A program made the translations under genes and the position numbers. Source: Pseudaminobacter soli (ex Zhang et al. 2022) (GTDB taxonomy: Bacteria > Pseudomonadota > Alphaproteobacteria > Rhizobiales > Rhizobiaceae). From it: a DNA stretch of 64,000 bases. Shown here in pieces: positions 31,047 through 38,903 of this stretch. The stretch spans positions 310,001 through 374,000 of the forward strand of contig NZ_JABVCF010000002.1 in the NCBI RefSeq assembly GCF_014595955.1, given 5' to 3'. Below the pieces are notes generated by a model that was given only the letters and a program-made list of their open reading frames with translations, was not told the origin of the DNA and ran no database searches. Numbering within the stretch: position 1 is the stretch's first letter; the number at the start of each line of letters is the position of its first letter.

Positions 31047-31287
31047 TCCCGATCTCCTGCGGGTGCCGCCCGCTTTGCCCGACCCGAATGCAAGTTCTGC
31101 TGAACGGATAATAGGGCAGAATTTCAACCGTTCATGATTAACATCGGGTTTCCAGAAACACATGTTGCAAATTTGCCGCGCGTTTCCCGACAACTGCAGC
31201 GTGTGCCGCTAGGTCAGCACGCGAGGGCGGCAGGCTTGAGGAACGAAGAAGCCACACTGTCGTTTCGCGCCTGCATCGGAGGCAACT

Positions 31288-31449
31288 ATGATCAAGTGGA
31301 TCTTGATCCTTCTGGTCGTGGCGGCAGTGGCGAGCCTGCTCGGCTACCACACGCTGGCCGGGGCGGCAGCGACGGGTGCGCGCATCCTCATAGGCATCGT
31401 GCTGGTGATCTTCCTGCTTGTCCTGTTCGGCCTTTTCGCCGTCACCTGA
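31288..31449 (+). CDS. DUF1328 (UPF0391) small membrane protein
   Basis: This 53-residue protein is almost entirely two hydrophobic helices: IKWILILLVVAAVASLLGY and ARILIGIVLVIFLLVLFGLF, joined by TLAGAAATG. This is the DUF1328/UPF0391 pattern (core G-x-x-G-x-A-x-x-A/G). GGAGGCAACT precedes the ATG. Members are common stress-associated membrane microproteins. It is divergent from omp19 and upstream of dapF by 119 nt. Confidence 0.82.
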   Translation: MIKWILILLVVAAVASLLGYHTLAGAAATGARILIGIVLVIFLLVLFGLFAVT

Positions 31450-31568
31450 AGGCGCGGGCCGGAGAGGCGGCGGCAACAGGCCAACGGACATGCCGCAGCG
31501 GCCAACGCTGGTAATTTAGCCGCGCTTCCGCCATATAGGCCCAAACCGGACAAGAGACTTTGGCCCCA

Positions 31569-32447
31569 ATGGCGCGCGCTTCCTTCGCCAAGATGAACGG
31601 GCTCGGCAACGAGATCATCGTTGCCGACATGCGTTCGCGCGCCGATCGTGTCACCTCGGAGGCGGCGCGCGCGCTCGACGCCGATCCGGCCACCAAGTTC
31701 GACCAGATCATGGCGATCCACGACCCGAGGACGCCGGGCACCGACTGGTTCGTCCGCATCCTCAACTCGGACGGCTCTTCCGCGCAGGCTTGCGGCAACG
31801 GCATGCGCTGCGTTGTGCAGGCGCTCGCCGCCGAGACCGGGCGCAGCGTCTTCACCTTCGAGACAATTGCCGGCATCCTCAACGCCGCCGAGCACGAGGA
31901 CGGCACCATCTCGGTCGACATGGGCCGGCCGCGCTTCGGCTGGCAGGACATTCCGCTCGCCGTGGAGTTCCGGGACACAAGGGCGATCGAGTTGCAGATC
32001 GGGCCCATCGACGCGCCCGTGCTGCACTCGCCCTCGGTCGTCTCGATGGGCAATCCGCACGCCATCTTCTGGGTCGACGAGGACGTGTGGTCCTTCGATC
32101 TCGACCGCTTCGGTCCGCTGCTCGAAAACCACCCGATCTTCCCGGAACGCGCCAACATCACGATTGCCCAGAAGACGGGACCGGACACGCTGACCATCCG
32201 TACCTGGGAACGCGGCGCGGGGCTGACCAAGGCCTGCGGCACGGCCGCCTGCGCCAGCGCGGTGGCGGCAGCGCGTACCGGGCGCACTGGGCGGCTCGTG
32301 TCGATCGTCGCGCCGGGCGGAACGCTGAAGGTCGAGTGGCGGGAGGACGATCATGTCGTGCTCACCGGCCGCGCCGAATGGGAGTTTTCCGGCAGCTTCG
32401 ACCCCGCCACCGGCGCCTGGGCGCGCGACACCGAGAGTGCGGCCTGA
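31569..32447 (+). CDS. dapF: Diaminopimelate epimerase
   Basis: This 292-residue cofactor-independent epimerase converts LL- to meso-diaminopimelate for lysine and peptidoglycan synthesis. The two catalytic Cys are visible: Cys75 in ACGNGMR and Cys223 in KACGTAAC. Other family segments are [40 protein letters not shown] and [14 protein letters not shown]. The ATG at 31569 is chosen over an upstream TTG at 31560. Its stop overlaps the next start (TGATG), so translation is coupled to mtaB. Confidence 0.96.
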   Translation: MARASFAKMNGLGNEIIVADMRSRADRVTSEAARALDADPATKFDQIMAIHDPRTPGTDWFVRILNSDGSSAQACGNGMRCVVQALAAETGRSVFTFETIAGILNAAEHEDGTISVDMGRPRFGWQDIPLAVEFRDTRAIELQIGPIDAPVLHSPSVVSMGNPHAIFWVDEDVWSFDLDRFGPLLENHPIFPERANITIAQKTGPDTLTIRTWERGAGLTKACGTAACASAVAAARTGRTGRLVSIVAPGGTLKVEWREDDHVVLTGRAEWEFSGSFDPATGAWARDTESAA

Positions 32448-33730
32448 TGGCGGTTGAGATCGTCACCTTCGGCTGCCGCCTCAACACCTATGAATCCGAG
32501 GTGATGCGCCGCGAGGCCGAAGCTGCCGGGCTGGGCGAACTCGCCGGCGGCGCGGTGGTCGTCAACACCTGCGCGGTCACCGGCGAGGCGGTGCGACAGG
32601 CGCGCCAGGCAATCCGCAAGGCGCGACGCGACAACCCGCAGGCACGCATTATCGTCACCGGCTGCGCGGCCCAAACCGATCCCGCGAGCTTCGCCGAGAT
32701 GAACGAAGTCGACCTCGTGCTCGGCAATGAGGAGAAGCTCAAGGCCCACAACTACCGGGCGCTTCCCGACTTCGGCGTGAACGATTTCGAGAAGGCGCGC
32801 GTCAACGACATCTTTTCCGTGCGCGAGACTGCGTCCCACATGGTCGACGCGATCGAAGGCCGGGCCCGCGCCTTTGTGCAGGTGCAGAACGGCTGCGACC
32901 ATCGCTGCACGTTCTGCATCATCCCCTATGGGCGCGGCAATTCGCGCTCGGTGCCGATGGGCGCCGTGGGGGAGCAGGTGAAGCGCCTTGTCGGAAACGG
33001 CTACGCCGAGGTGGTTCTGACCGGCGTCGACCTGACCAGCTATGGCGGCGACCTGCCGGGCGCACCGAAGCTCGGGCGTCTGGTGAAGACGATTCTGCGC
33101 CAGGTGCCCGACCTGCAGCGGTTGCGGCTGTCCTCGATAGACTCAATCGAGGCCGATCCCGATCTGGTCGAGGCGATCGCGGCGGAGCGCCGGCTGATGC
33201 CGCACCTGCACCTGTCGCTGCAGGCCGGCGACGATATGATCCTGAAGCGCATGAAGCGGCGGCACAGCCGCGACGATTCCATCCGTTTCTGTTCGGAAAT
33301 CCGGGCAAGCCGGCCGGACATGGTTTTCGGCGCCGACATCATTGCAGGCTTCCCGACCGAAACCGAGGCGATGTTCGAAAACTCGCTGAAGATCGTCGAG
33401 GAGTGCGGGCTGACCCACCTTCACGTATTCCCGTTCAGCCCGCGCAAGGGAACACCCGCGGCGCGCATGCCGCAGGTCGACCGGGGCGTCGTCAAGGAGC
33501 GTGCCCGCCGGCTGAGGCAGGTCGGGGCTGCGGCGTATCGCCGGCATCTCGACAGGCTTTTGGGAACGGAGCAGCGCATCTTGATCGAAAAGCCGGGTCT
33601 TGGCCGGACGGAAGGTTTTACGCTGGCCGCGGTCGGGGTGGGCGAGCCGGGCGAGATCGTCCGCGCCGTTGTCGCCGGCCATGACGGCGAGCGGCTGACC
33701 ACCGCGCCTGCCGCTCCGCAGGCGGCCTGA
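32447..33730 (+). CDS. mtaB: tRNA (t6A37) methylthiotransferase MtaB
   Basis: This 427-residue radical-SAM methylthiotransferase makes ms2t6A at position 37 of tRNAs reading ANN codons. The N-terminal cluster Cys are 10, 42 and 73 (FGCRLNT, NTCAV, TGCAA); the radical-SAM motif is CX3CX2C at 150/154/157 (GCDHRCTFC). FGADIIAGFPTETEAMFENS and HVFPFSPRKGTPAARM are characteristic. The last 60 residues form a TRAM-like RNA-binding region (RILIEKPGLGRTEGFTLA). It is coupled to dapF; ftsY starts 13 nt after its stop. Confidence 0.93.
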   Translation: MAVEIVTFGCRLNTYESEVMRREAEAAGLGELAGGAVVVNTCAVTGEAVRQARQAIRKARRDNPQARIIVTGCAAQTDPASFAEMNEVDLVLGNEEKLKAHNYRALPDFGVNDFEKARVNDIFSVRETASHMVDAIEGRARAFVQVQNGCDHRCTFCIIPYGRGNSRSVPMGAVGEQVKRLVGNGYAEVVLTGVDLTSYGGDLPGAPKLGRLVKTILRQVPDLQRLRLSSIDSIEADPDLVEAIAAERRLMPHLHLSLQAGDDMILKRMKRRHSRDDSIRFCSEIRASRPDMVFGADIIAGFPTETEAMFENSLKIVEECGLTHLHVFPFSPRKGTPAARMPQVDRGVVKERARRLRQVGAAAYRRHLDRLLGTEQRILIEKPGLGRTEGFTLAAVGVGEPGEIVRAVVAGHDGERLTTAPAAPQAA

Positions 33731-33743
33731 GTTCGGAGCGCAT

Positions 33744-35387
33744 ATGGCCCTAAAATTTATCAAGAAGGTATTCTCCTTCGGCCGCAAGGAGGCCGAGGAA
33801 ACTCCTCCGGAAGACCAGCCGCTCGCCCCGCTCAATCTCGACGCGCTGAAAGAGTTCGCGGCGGAGAAGCCGGCCGAGGTCTCTCCCTCCCCCTTGAGGG
33901 GAGGGTCGGTCGGCGAAGCCGACCGGGGAGGGGTCCTTGATGAAGCGCGCGAGGTCCTCTCCTCGCCAACACCGTTTGAAGAGGCGCCGCGCGCTGCCGA
34001 CACGACCCCCTCTGGTCCTTCGGACCATCTCCCCATCAAGGGGGAAGGGGCCGCCGCGCCGGCAATAGAACCTTTCCCGGCGCGTCCGGAGATTCCAACC
34101 ACTCCAGGCGAAGTGCCCGAACCGGCTCCCGCGGAGATCCCGGTCACGCCCGAGGATGTACCCGCGCCATCGATGCCGGGCGAGGTGCCGCCCGGACCCG
34201 GCGAGACGCCTGCGCCCGAGCAGCCGGAAGTGCCTCCGGAGACGCCGGCGCCTAGCCAGCCCGAACCAGCGCCCGCGCCTTCTCCACCCGATGTCCCCGA
34301 GACGCCGAGCGTCCCAACCCAGCCCCCCACCGAAGTGCCGCCGGAACAGGCGCTCGCTACAGGGCCTGTGCAGCCCGCCGCTTCCGCGCCGGTCTTGACA
34401 GGCAAGGTCACTGTTGGAAAGGCGGTCGAGAAGGCTGCCGAACCGCCTGCTACGGTTGCCGCCGAGGCGCGCCGGACCTGGTTCCAGCGACTTCGGCAGG
34501 GGCTGTCGCGCTCGTCGCGGGAACTGAGCGGCTCGATTTCCGGCATCTTCACCAAGCGCAAGCTCGACGACGATACGCTCGAGGAACTCGAGGACGTGCT
34601 GCTGCGCGCCGACCTCGGCATGGAGACCGCGCTTCGGGTCACTGACTCGCTGGCCTCGTCGCGCTATGGCCGCGACGTCTCGGATGCGGAAGTGCGCGCC
34701 ATTATGGCGCAGGAGGTCGAGAAAGTGCTGGCGCCGGTCGCCATGCCGCTCGAGCTCGACCTCTCCCACAAGCCGCACGTGATCCTGGTGGTCGGCGTGA
34801 ACGGCACCGGCAAGACCACGACCATCGGCAAGCTCGCCGCCAAACTGCGGCAGGGCGGGCTTTCGGTGATGCTGGCCGCCGGCGACACTTTTCGCGCCGC
34901 GGCGATCGAGCAGCTGAAAATCTGGGGCGAGCGCACCGGCTCGCCGGTCGTTTCCTCCAAGCTCGGAGCAGACGCCGCTGGGCTCGCCTGGGACGCCTTC
35001 GAGAAGGCAAAGGCGGCGGGCTCCGACGTGCTGATCATCGACACCGCGGGGCGGCTACAGAACAAGGCCGAGCTGATGGCGGAGCTCGAGAAGATCGCCC
35101 GGGTGCTCGGCAAGCATGATCCGGAAGCGCCGCACACCGTGCTGCAGACGGTTGACGCCACCACCGGGCAGAACGCGCTCAGCCAGGTCGAGATCTTCCG
35201 CAACGTGGCGGGCGTGAACGGGCTGGTGATGACCAAGCTTGACGGAACGGCGCGCGGCGGCATCCTTGTCGCCATCGCCGCCAAGCACAAGCTGCCGGTC
35301 TACTTCATCGGCGTCGGCGAGCAGGTGGAGGATCTTGAGCCGTTCTCGGCGGGCGATTTCGCCAAGGCGATTGCGGGGGTGGGATGA
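33744..35387 (+). CDS. ftsY: Signal recognition particle receptor FtsY with repeat-containing N-terminus
   Basis: This 547-residue SRP receptor is the GTPase that docks ribosome-nascent-chain/SRP complexes at the membrane. The NG domain begins near 235 (WFQRLRQGLSRSSRELSG): GTP-binding P-loop GVNGTGKTTTIGKLA near 350, DTAGRLQNKAELM near 432, and TKLDGTARGG and FIGVGEQVEDLEPF near the end. The first 230 or so residues are an acidic, Pro/Glu-rich variable extension. Within it, residues about 46-102 are encoded by a palindromic repeat (separate entry) and include PSPLRGGSVGEADRGG and PSGPSDHLPIKGEG. Start ATG at 33744. It is followed by another palindrome and yciB. Confidence 0.95.
   Translation: MALKFIKKVFSFGRKEAEETPPEDQPLAPLNLDALKEFAAEKPAEVSPSPLRGGSVGEADRGGVLDEAREVLSSPTPFEEAPRAADTTPSGPSDHLPIKGEGAAAPAIEPFPARPEIPTTPGEVPEPAPAEIPVTPEDVPAPSMPGEVPPGPGETPAPEQPEVPPETPAPSQPEPAPAPSPPDVPETPSVPTQPPTEVPPEQALATGPVQPAASAPVLTGKVTVGKAVEKAAEPPATVAAEARRTWFQRLRQGLSRSSRELSGSISGIFTKRKLDDDTLEELEDVLLRADLGMETALRVTDSLASSRYGRDVSDAEVRAIMAQEVEKVLAPVAMPLELDLSHKPHVILVVGVNGTGKTTTIGKLAAKLRQGGLSVMLAAGDTFRAAAIEQLKIWGERTGSPVVSSKLGADAAGLAWDAFEKAKAAGSDVLIIDTAGRLQNKAELMAELEKIARVLGKHDPEAPHTVLQTVDATTGQNALSQVEIFRNVAGVNGLVMTKLDGTARGGILVAIAAKHKLPVYFIGVGEQVEDLEPFSAGDFAKAIAGVG
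33881..34050 (+). repeat. Palindromic repeat element inside ftsY
   Basis: The outer arms CTCCCTCCCCCTTGAGGGG (from 33883) and, at 34029-34050, CATCAAGGGGGAAGGGG are imperfect inverted repeats. Each arm contains a perfect hairpin: CGGTCGGC (33907-33914) with GCCGACCG (33918-33925), and GGTCC (34014-34018) with GGACC (34022-34026). The element is in frame, adding about 57 codons. This looks like the rhizobial intergenic mosaic type of element, here in a coding region. The assignment to a repeat family is inferred from structure. Confidence 0.7.
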
Positions 35388-35413
35388 TGAGAGGGGCTGT
35401 CATCGACGCGCGT

Positions 35414-35461
35414 CATCCCGGAAGCCATCTCTCGCTGCCGCTCGGGACGGCTTCCGGGATG
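35414..35461 (+). repeat. REP-like palindrome between ftsY and yciB
   Basis: CATCCCGGAAGCC (35414-35426) and GGCTTCCGGGATG (35449-35461) are perfect 13-bp inverted repeats around a 22-nt loop. It is unrelated in sequence to the element inside ftsY. It lies in the 112-nt spacer after the ftsY stop and has no T-tract, so it is a repeat rather than a terminator. Confidence 0.75.
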
Positions 35462-35499
35462 CCGTCTGGTGGTGGTGCCGTCGCGAGTGAGGGCAGACG

Positions 35500-36147
35500 A
35501 TGAACCCACCCATTCTCGAGCCGGATCCGACCGATCCCCGCAAGAAGGAGATCAATCCGCTGCTGAAGCTCGCGCTGGAGCTCGGGCCGCTCTTGGTATT
35601 CTTCTTCGCCAACACGCGCGGCGAATGGCTGGCAAAGACCTTCCCGGTGCTCGGCGAAATGGGCCAGCCGATTTTCATCGCCACCGGCCTGTTCATGGTG
35701 GCGACCGCGATCGCGCTTGTCGCGTCGTGGGTGTTGACGCGGACCTTGCCGATCATGCCGCTGGTGTCCGGGATCGTGGTATTCGTGTTCGGCGCGCTCA
35801 CGCTCTGGCTGCAGGACGACATCTTCATCAAGATGAAGCCGACCATCGTGAACACGCTGTTCGGCGCGGTCCTGCTCGGTGGGCTGGCGTTCGGAAAGCC
35901 GCTGCTCGGCTACGTCTTCGACGCGGCCTTCCGGCTGGACGCGGAGGGTTGGCGCAAGCTCACGTTCCGCTGGGGGCTGTTCTTCCTGTTCCTGGCTGTC
36001 GTCAACGAGGTCGTCTGGAGGAGTTTCTCGACGGACACCTGGGTGGCGTTCAAGGTCTGGGGCATCATGCCGATCACGCTTCTGTTCACGTTCAGCCAGA
36101 TGCCGTTGATCATGCGCCATTCGCTGGAGGAGCGAGCGCAGAAGTAG
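35500..36147 (+). CDS. yciB: Septation protein A / YciB (IspZ)
   Basis: This 215-residue polytopic inner-membrane protein is of the YciB/IspZ family, linked to septation and envelope maintenance. The signature N-terminal part [20 protein letters not shown], then [37 protein letters not shown] (the core family motif) and [21 protein letters not shown] are intact. About five or six helices. It begins after the palindrome, 112 nt from ftsY. ATG at 35500. Confidence 0.94.
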   Translation: MNPPILEPDPTDPRKKEINPLLKLALELGPLLVFFFANTRGEWLAKTFPVLGEMGQPIFIATGLFMVATAIALVASWVLTRTLPIMPLVSGIVVFVFGALTLWLQDDIFIKMKPTIVNTLFGAVLLGGLAFGKPLLGYVFDAAFRLDAEGWRKLTFRWGLFFLFLAVVNEVVWRSFSTDTWVAFKVWGIMPITLLFTFSQMPLIMRHSLEERAQK

Positions 36148-36168
36148 AAGCGAGCCTGGGAGGGGGAA

Positions 36169-36783
36169 ATGGAGTTCATCAGGTCACGCGACGAGTTGCG
36201 CGCGCATTACAAGCCGGCGTCGGACACTGCACTGCGTAAGGAACTCCGGGCGCTGGACGGCCACTGCAAGCGGTTCATTGCGGCTAGCCCCTTCGTCCTG
36301 ATCGGCTCCTCGGACGGCCACGGCAACGCCGACGTCACGCCCAAGGGTGACCGCCCTGGCTTCGTCGCCGTGCTCGACGACGTCACCATCGCCATCCCGG
36401 ATCGCCCCGGCAACAATCGCCTCGACACGCTGGAGAACATCGTCGCCAATCCGGCCGTCGGGCTGCTCTTCCTCATTCCCGGCATGAACGAGACGCTGAG
36501 GATCAACGGCGAGGCGCGAATCACGCTGGACAGCTCGCTGCGCGAGGGTCTTGCGGTGGACGGCAAGCTGCCGCTCGGCGTGGTGATCGTGAAGGTACGG
36601 GCGGCCTACATGCATTGCGCCAAGGCCTTCCTGCGTTCCGAGCTTTGGAATCCGCAGAGCTGGCGGCCCCGCTCCGAAATGCCGACGCTGGGCGAGATCC
36701 TTAAGGACCATCTGGCATTGTCCGAAACAGCCGATCAGACGGACCGCTGGCTGGACGAGGGATATCGCGCGACGATGTGGTAG
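36169..36783 (+). CDS. PPOX-class flavoprotein (pyridoxamine 5'-phosphate oxidase family)
   Basis: This 204-residue protein has a split-barrel FMN-binding fold. Recognisable are ELRALDGHCKRFIAASPFVLIGSSDGHGNADVTPKGDRPGFVAV, in which the DVTPKGD motif is the usual FMN-contacting stretch, IPDRPGNNRLDTLENIVANPAVGLLFLIPG, the variant split-barrel core, and AYMHCAKAFLRSELWNP. It matches the MSMEG_1061-type group; the reaction is unknown. It starts 21 nt after yciB with GGGAGGGGGA, an excellent ribosome site, so it may be in the same operon. Confidence 0.85.
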   Translation: MEFIRSRDELRAHYKPASDTALRKELRALDGHCKRFIAASPFVLIGSSDGHGNADVTPKGDRPGFVAVLDDVTIAIPDRPGNNRLDTLENIVANPAVGLLFLIPGMNETLRINGEARITLDSSLREGLAVDGKLPLGVVIVKVRAAYMHCAKAFLRSELWNPQSWRPRSEMPTLGEILKDHLALSETADQTDRWLDEGYRATMW

Positions 36784-36803
36784 CGCGATCGCTTAACGGT
36801 GTC

Positions 36804-36927
36804 TGCTGCGGTGCAGCATCGCTGCCCAGGGGGCGTCGCTCCCTGAGCGGGCCTTGCGCGGATCGATCAACGATCTCAATGATCTATTAAGCTGCCATGC
36901 GCTCTCGTCAATGCTGCGTTGCAGCAT
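36804..36927 (+). promoter_or_regulatory. Two CTGC-N3-GCAG palindromes upstream of the DUF1127 gene
   Basis: TGCTGC-GGT-GCAGCA (36804-36818) and ATGCTGC-GTT-GCAGCAT (36911-36927) are perfect dyads 93 nt apart in the region before the DUF1127 gene. CTGC-N3/4-GCAG is the published operator pattern of PhaR, the polyhydroxyalkanoate regulator of alphaproteobacteria. Whether PhaR acts here is inference; the arms are identical in both sites, which argues that something binds. Confidence 0.45.
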
Positions 36928-37019
36928 AACGGGTTGCTGAAAGGCGTCCGGATAGCGATCTTACGCAAAGGGAGGATCAACCAGATCGCCGCACGGCGGT
37001 CCAATATGGGGATCCAGAG

Positions 37020-37187
37020 ATGTTTTCCAATCTGATTCAGAACGCCCGTGAGCGCGTGGCTAAGCGTCGGCGCTACAATCAACTCGTCGACGAGATCATG
37101 GGCCTGTCGCCCCGCGACCTCGCCGACATCAACGGCAACCGCACCGATATGCTGCGGCACGCCTACCGCCAGGTGTACGGCAGGTAA
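37020..37187 (+). CDS. DUF1127 small basic protein
   Basis: This 55-residue DUF1127 protein reads as MFSNLIQNARERVAKRRRYN and then QLVDEIMGLSPRDLADINGNR. The core RYNQLVDEIMGLSPRDLADIG-like region is diagnostic (the R/Y-rich start and D-L-x-D-I motif). Such arginine-rich small proteins can bind RNA-degradation or phosphate-stress factors in alphaproteobacteria, which is known for some members but not this one. Start ATG at 37020. A terminator follows directly. Confidence 0.85.
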   Translation: MFSNLIQNARERVAKRRRYNQLVDEIMGLSPRDLADINGNRTDMLRHAYRQVYGR

Positions 37188-37208
37188 CAAGTTGCCAGGG
37201 TGGCATCG

Positions 37209-37240
37209 AAGGCGGGCGCCTGACCGGCGACCGCCTTTTT
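37209..37240 (+). terminator. Intrinsic terminator of the DUF1127 gene
   Basis: AAGGCGG (37209-37215) pairs with CCGCCTT (37231-37237); an inner CGCC/GGCG helix extends it, and TTTTT follows. It is 22 nt past the stop and also lies beyond the end of convergent ccmG. Confidence 0.8.
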
Positions 37241-37256
37241 GCGTTTCTGAACGGCG

Positions 37257-37892
37257 TCAGTTGGTAGGGGCGACAGGTGATGCGCCATCGCTTCCGGCAT
37301 TCGAAGCCGCAGGCGCTCTGCCCGACGCCAAAGCCTTCTCGATCTGCGGCATGAACACCTTCTCGGCGCTCTCGGGATCGAGCGGGCCGACATGCTTGTA
37401 GGCGATCTTGCCGTCCGAGCCGACGATGAACGTTTCCGGCACGCCGTAGACGCCCCAGTCGATCGCGGTGCGGCCTTTTTCGTCACGTCCGATTGCAGAA
37501 TAGGGATTGCCGAGGTCGCCGAGGAAGCGGCGGGCGTTTTCCGGCTGATCCTTGTAGTTCAGTCCGGCCACGACGAACCGCCCGTCCTTGGCCAGTTCCA
37601 TCAGAACCGGGTGCTCCTGGCGGCATGGCGCGCACCAGGATGCCCAGACGTTGACCAGCGTCACCTTGCCGGCGAAGGCGGAGGACTCCAGGCCGGGCAG
37701 GCCAAGACCCTCGATCGGCGGCAGATTGGTCTGGGGCGCCGCGCTGCCGATCAGCGCCGACGGCACCGTTGAGGTGTCCTTGCCGGACATCAGTTGCGCG
37801 AGGAAGATGCCCGCCAGCACCAGGAAGAATGCCAGCGGCAGCAGCGTGATCCAGCGGCGGGACCGCCGCGCTTCGGGCTGTTCGGCGGTCAT
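37257..37892 (-). CDS. ccmG: Thiol:disulfide interchange protein CcmG/DsbE
   Basis: This 211-residue membrane-anchored thioredoxin reduces apocytochrome c heme-site cysteines. One N-terminal anchor helix (about 15-34) is followed by a periplasmic thioredoxin fold with active site WCAPC at 86-90 (Cys87 and Cys90) and the cis-Pro region YGVPETFIVGSDGKI. The last 25 residues form an Ala/Pro tail. The start at 37892 overlaps the ccmD stop by 4 nt (ATGA). It is the last gene of the ccm cluster. Confidence 0.93.
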   Translation of the reverse strand: MTAEQPEARRSRRWITLLPLAFFLVLAGIFLAQLMSGKDTSTVPSALIGSAAPQTNLPPIEGLGLPGLESSAFAGKVTLVNVWASWCAPCRQEHPVLMELAKDGRFVVAGLNYKDQPENARRFLGDLGNPYSAIGRDEKGRTAIDWGVYGVPETFIVGSDGKIAYKHVGPLDPESAEKVFMPQIEKALASGRAPAASNAGSDGASPVAPTN

Positions 37893-38071
37893 GGCCGCGC
37901 CTCCGGCTTGGCGGAGCGGCGGCGGATGCCTTCCGACTCGAGTTCCGCCAACTCGCGGCGCCGGGCGCGGTAGTCGAGCAGGATCCAGCCGACGAGGCCG
38001 GCGAGGGCCACGGCAGTGGCCGCGTAGGCCGCCAGAACGTAGAGCGCGTGAGCGGACATGCTCGTTTCCAT
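37889..38071 (-). CDS. ccmD: Heme exporter protein CcmD
   Basis: This 60-residue small membrane protein has one transmembrane helix (HALYVLAAYAATAVALAGLVGWIL, about 8-31) and a basic cytoplasmic tail (DYRARRRELAELE). CcmD bridges CcmABC with the heme chaperone CcmE. An ATG at 38059 is an equally possible start. It lies directly after ccmB with only 75 nt between, where ccmC is normally found. Confidence 0.9.
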   Translation of the reverse strand: METSMSAHALYVLAAYAATAVALAGLVGWILLDYRARRRELAELESEGIRRRSAKPEARP

Positions 38072-38145
38072 TCGTTCGGTGCACCCTTAACCGTTCCGAC
38101 TAACGCCTGCAATTCGCGCGCCCTGCGGCCGATTCGCGGCCTTGG

Positions 38146-38808
38146 CTAGTCGGCATGGCGCAAGGCGGACGCGGCGGCGACGGGCCCGACCACGGCGAAG
38201 AAGAGGGTGAGCGCGCAGAGGATCAGGAAGGGCGGCAGGAAAGGCGACGGATCGGTCACCGCGCCGTAGGTCGCGGTGACGCCGAAGATCAGTATAGGAA
38301 TGGTCAGCGGCAGCACGAGCACGGAGATCATCAGCCCGCCGCGCGGGAGCGCCACCGCGACCGCAGCCCCCGCGGCGCCGATGAAGGTGATCGCCGGCGT
38401 GCCGACGAGTAGCGTGAGCGCCGCCGCGCCCAGCCCGGCAGGCTGGACGTTCATGAACAGGCCAAGCAGCGGCGAAGCGGCGATCAACGGCAGCACGCTG
38501 GCCGTCCAGTGGGCAAGGCATTTCACGATCACGGTCAGGGCCAGCATGTGCCGGTCGTCGGCCAAGAGCAGCAGGTCGAGTGAGCCGTCCTCGCGGTCGG
38601 CCTGGAACAGCCGGTCGAGACCGAGCAGCGAGGCGAGCAGCGCACCGATCCACAGAATGGCCGGGCCGATCCGCGACAGAAGCTCGAGGTCGGGCCCGAC
38701 GCCGAACGGGATGGTGGCGACGACGGCAAGGAAGAACACGACGCCGGTCAGTGCCCCGCCGCCCGCACGGATGCCGATTCTGAGGTCGCGGAGGAAGAGG
38801 GCTAGCAT
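38146..38808 (-). CDS. ccmB: Heme exporter membrane subunit CcmB
   Basis: This 220-residue polytopic subunit of the CcmAB ABC system releases holo-CcmE. Six helices are expected. Signature strings include LRDLRIGIRAGGGALTGVVFFL at the N-terminus, DRLFQADREDGSLDLLLL in the cytoplasmic loop and ASPLLGLFMNV with LVLPLTIPILIFG in later helices. Its ATG overlaps the stop of a 33-codon micro-ORF that separates it from ccmA. Confidence 0.93.
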   Translation of the reverse strand: MLALFLRDLRIGIRAGGGALTGVVFFLAVVATIPFGVGPDLELLSRIGPAILWIGALLASLLGLDRLFQADREDGSLDLLLLADDRHMLALTVIVKCLAHWTASVLPLIAASPLLGLFMNVQPAGLGAAALTLLVGTPAITFIGAAGAAVAVALPRGGLMISVLVLPLTIPILIFGVTATYGAVTDPSPFLPPFLILCALTLFFAVVGPVAAASALRHAD

Positions 38809-38903
38809 GACATAGCTCTGCGGGGTGAAGCAGACTCTCGAACGCCGTGTTCCTTCGCGTAGGGCGGGACCTTCGCCCAGTCGCGATCCTGAGCGAAACT
38901 CAT
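38802..38903 (-). CDS. 33-residue micro-ORF wedged between ccmA and ccmB
   Basis: On the minus strand an ATG (complement of 38901-38903) overlaps the ccmA stop as ATGA, and the frame runs 33 codons (start MSFAQDRDWAKVPPYAKEH, end RRAMSC). It stops at a TAG (complement of 38802-38804) 7 nt inside ccmB. The predicted peptide is hydrophilic with no membrane helix. Double overlap with both neighbours is the strongest argument that ribosomes run through it; no family is recognised. It might instead be only a reinitiation bridge. Confidence 0.5.
   Translation of the reverse strand: MSFAQDRDWAKVPPYAKEHGVRESASPRRAMSC

Noticed and set aside
38072-38145. Remnant of ccmC between ccmB and ccmD
   Set aside because: All frames of this spacer were inspected; none encodes hydrophobic or tryptophan-rich sequence as CcmC would.
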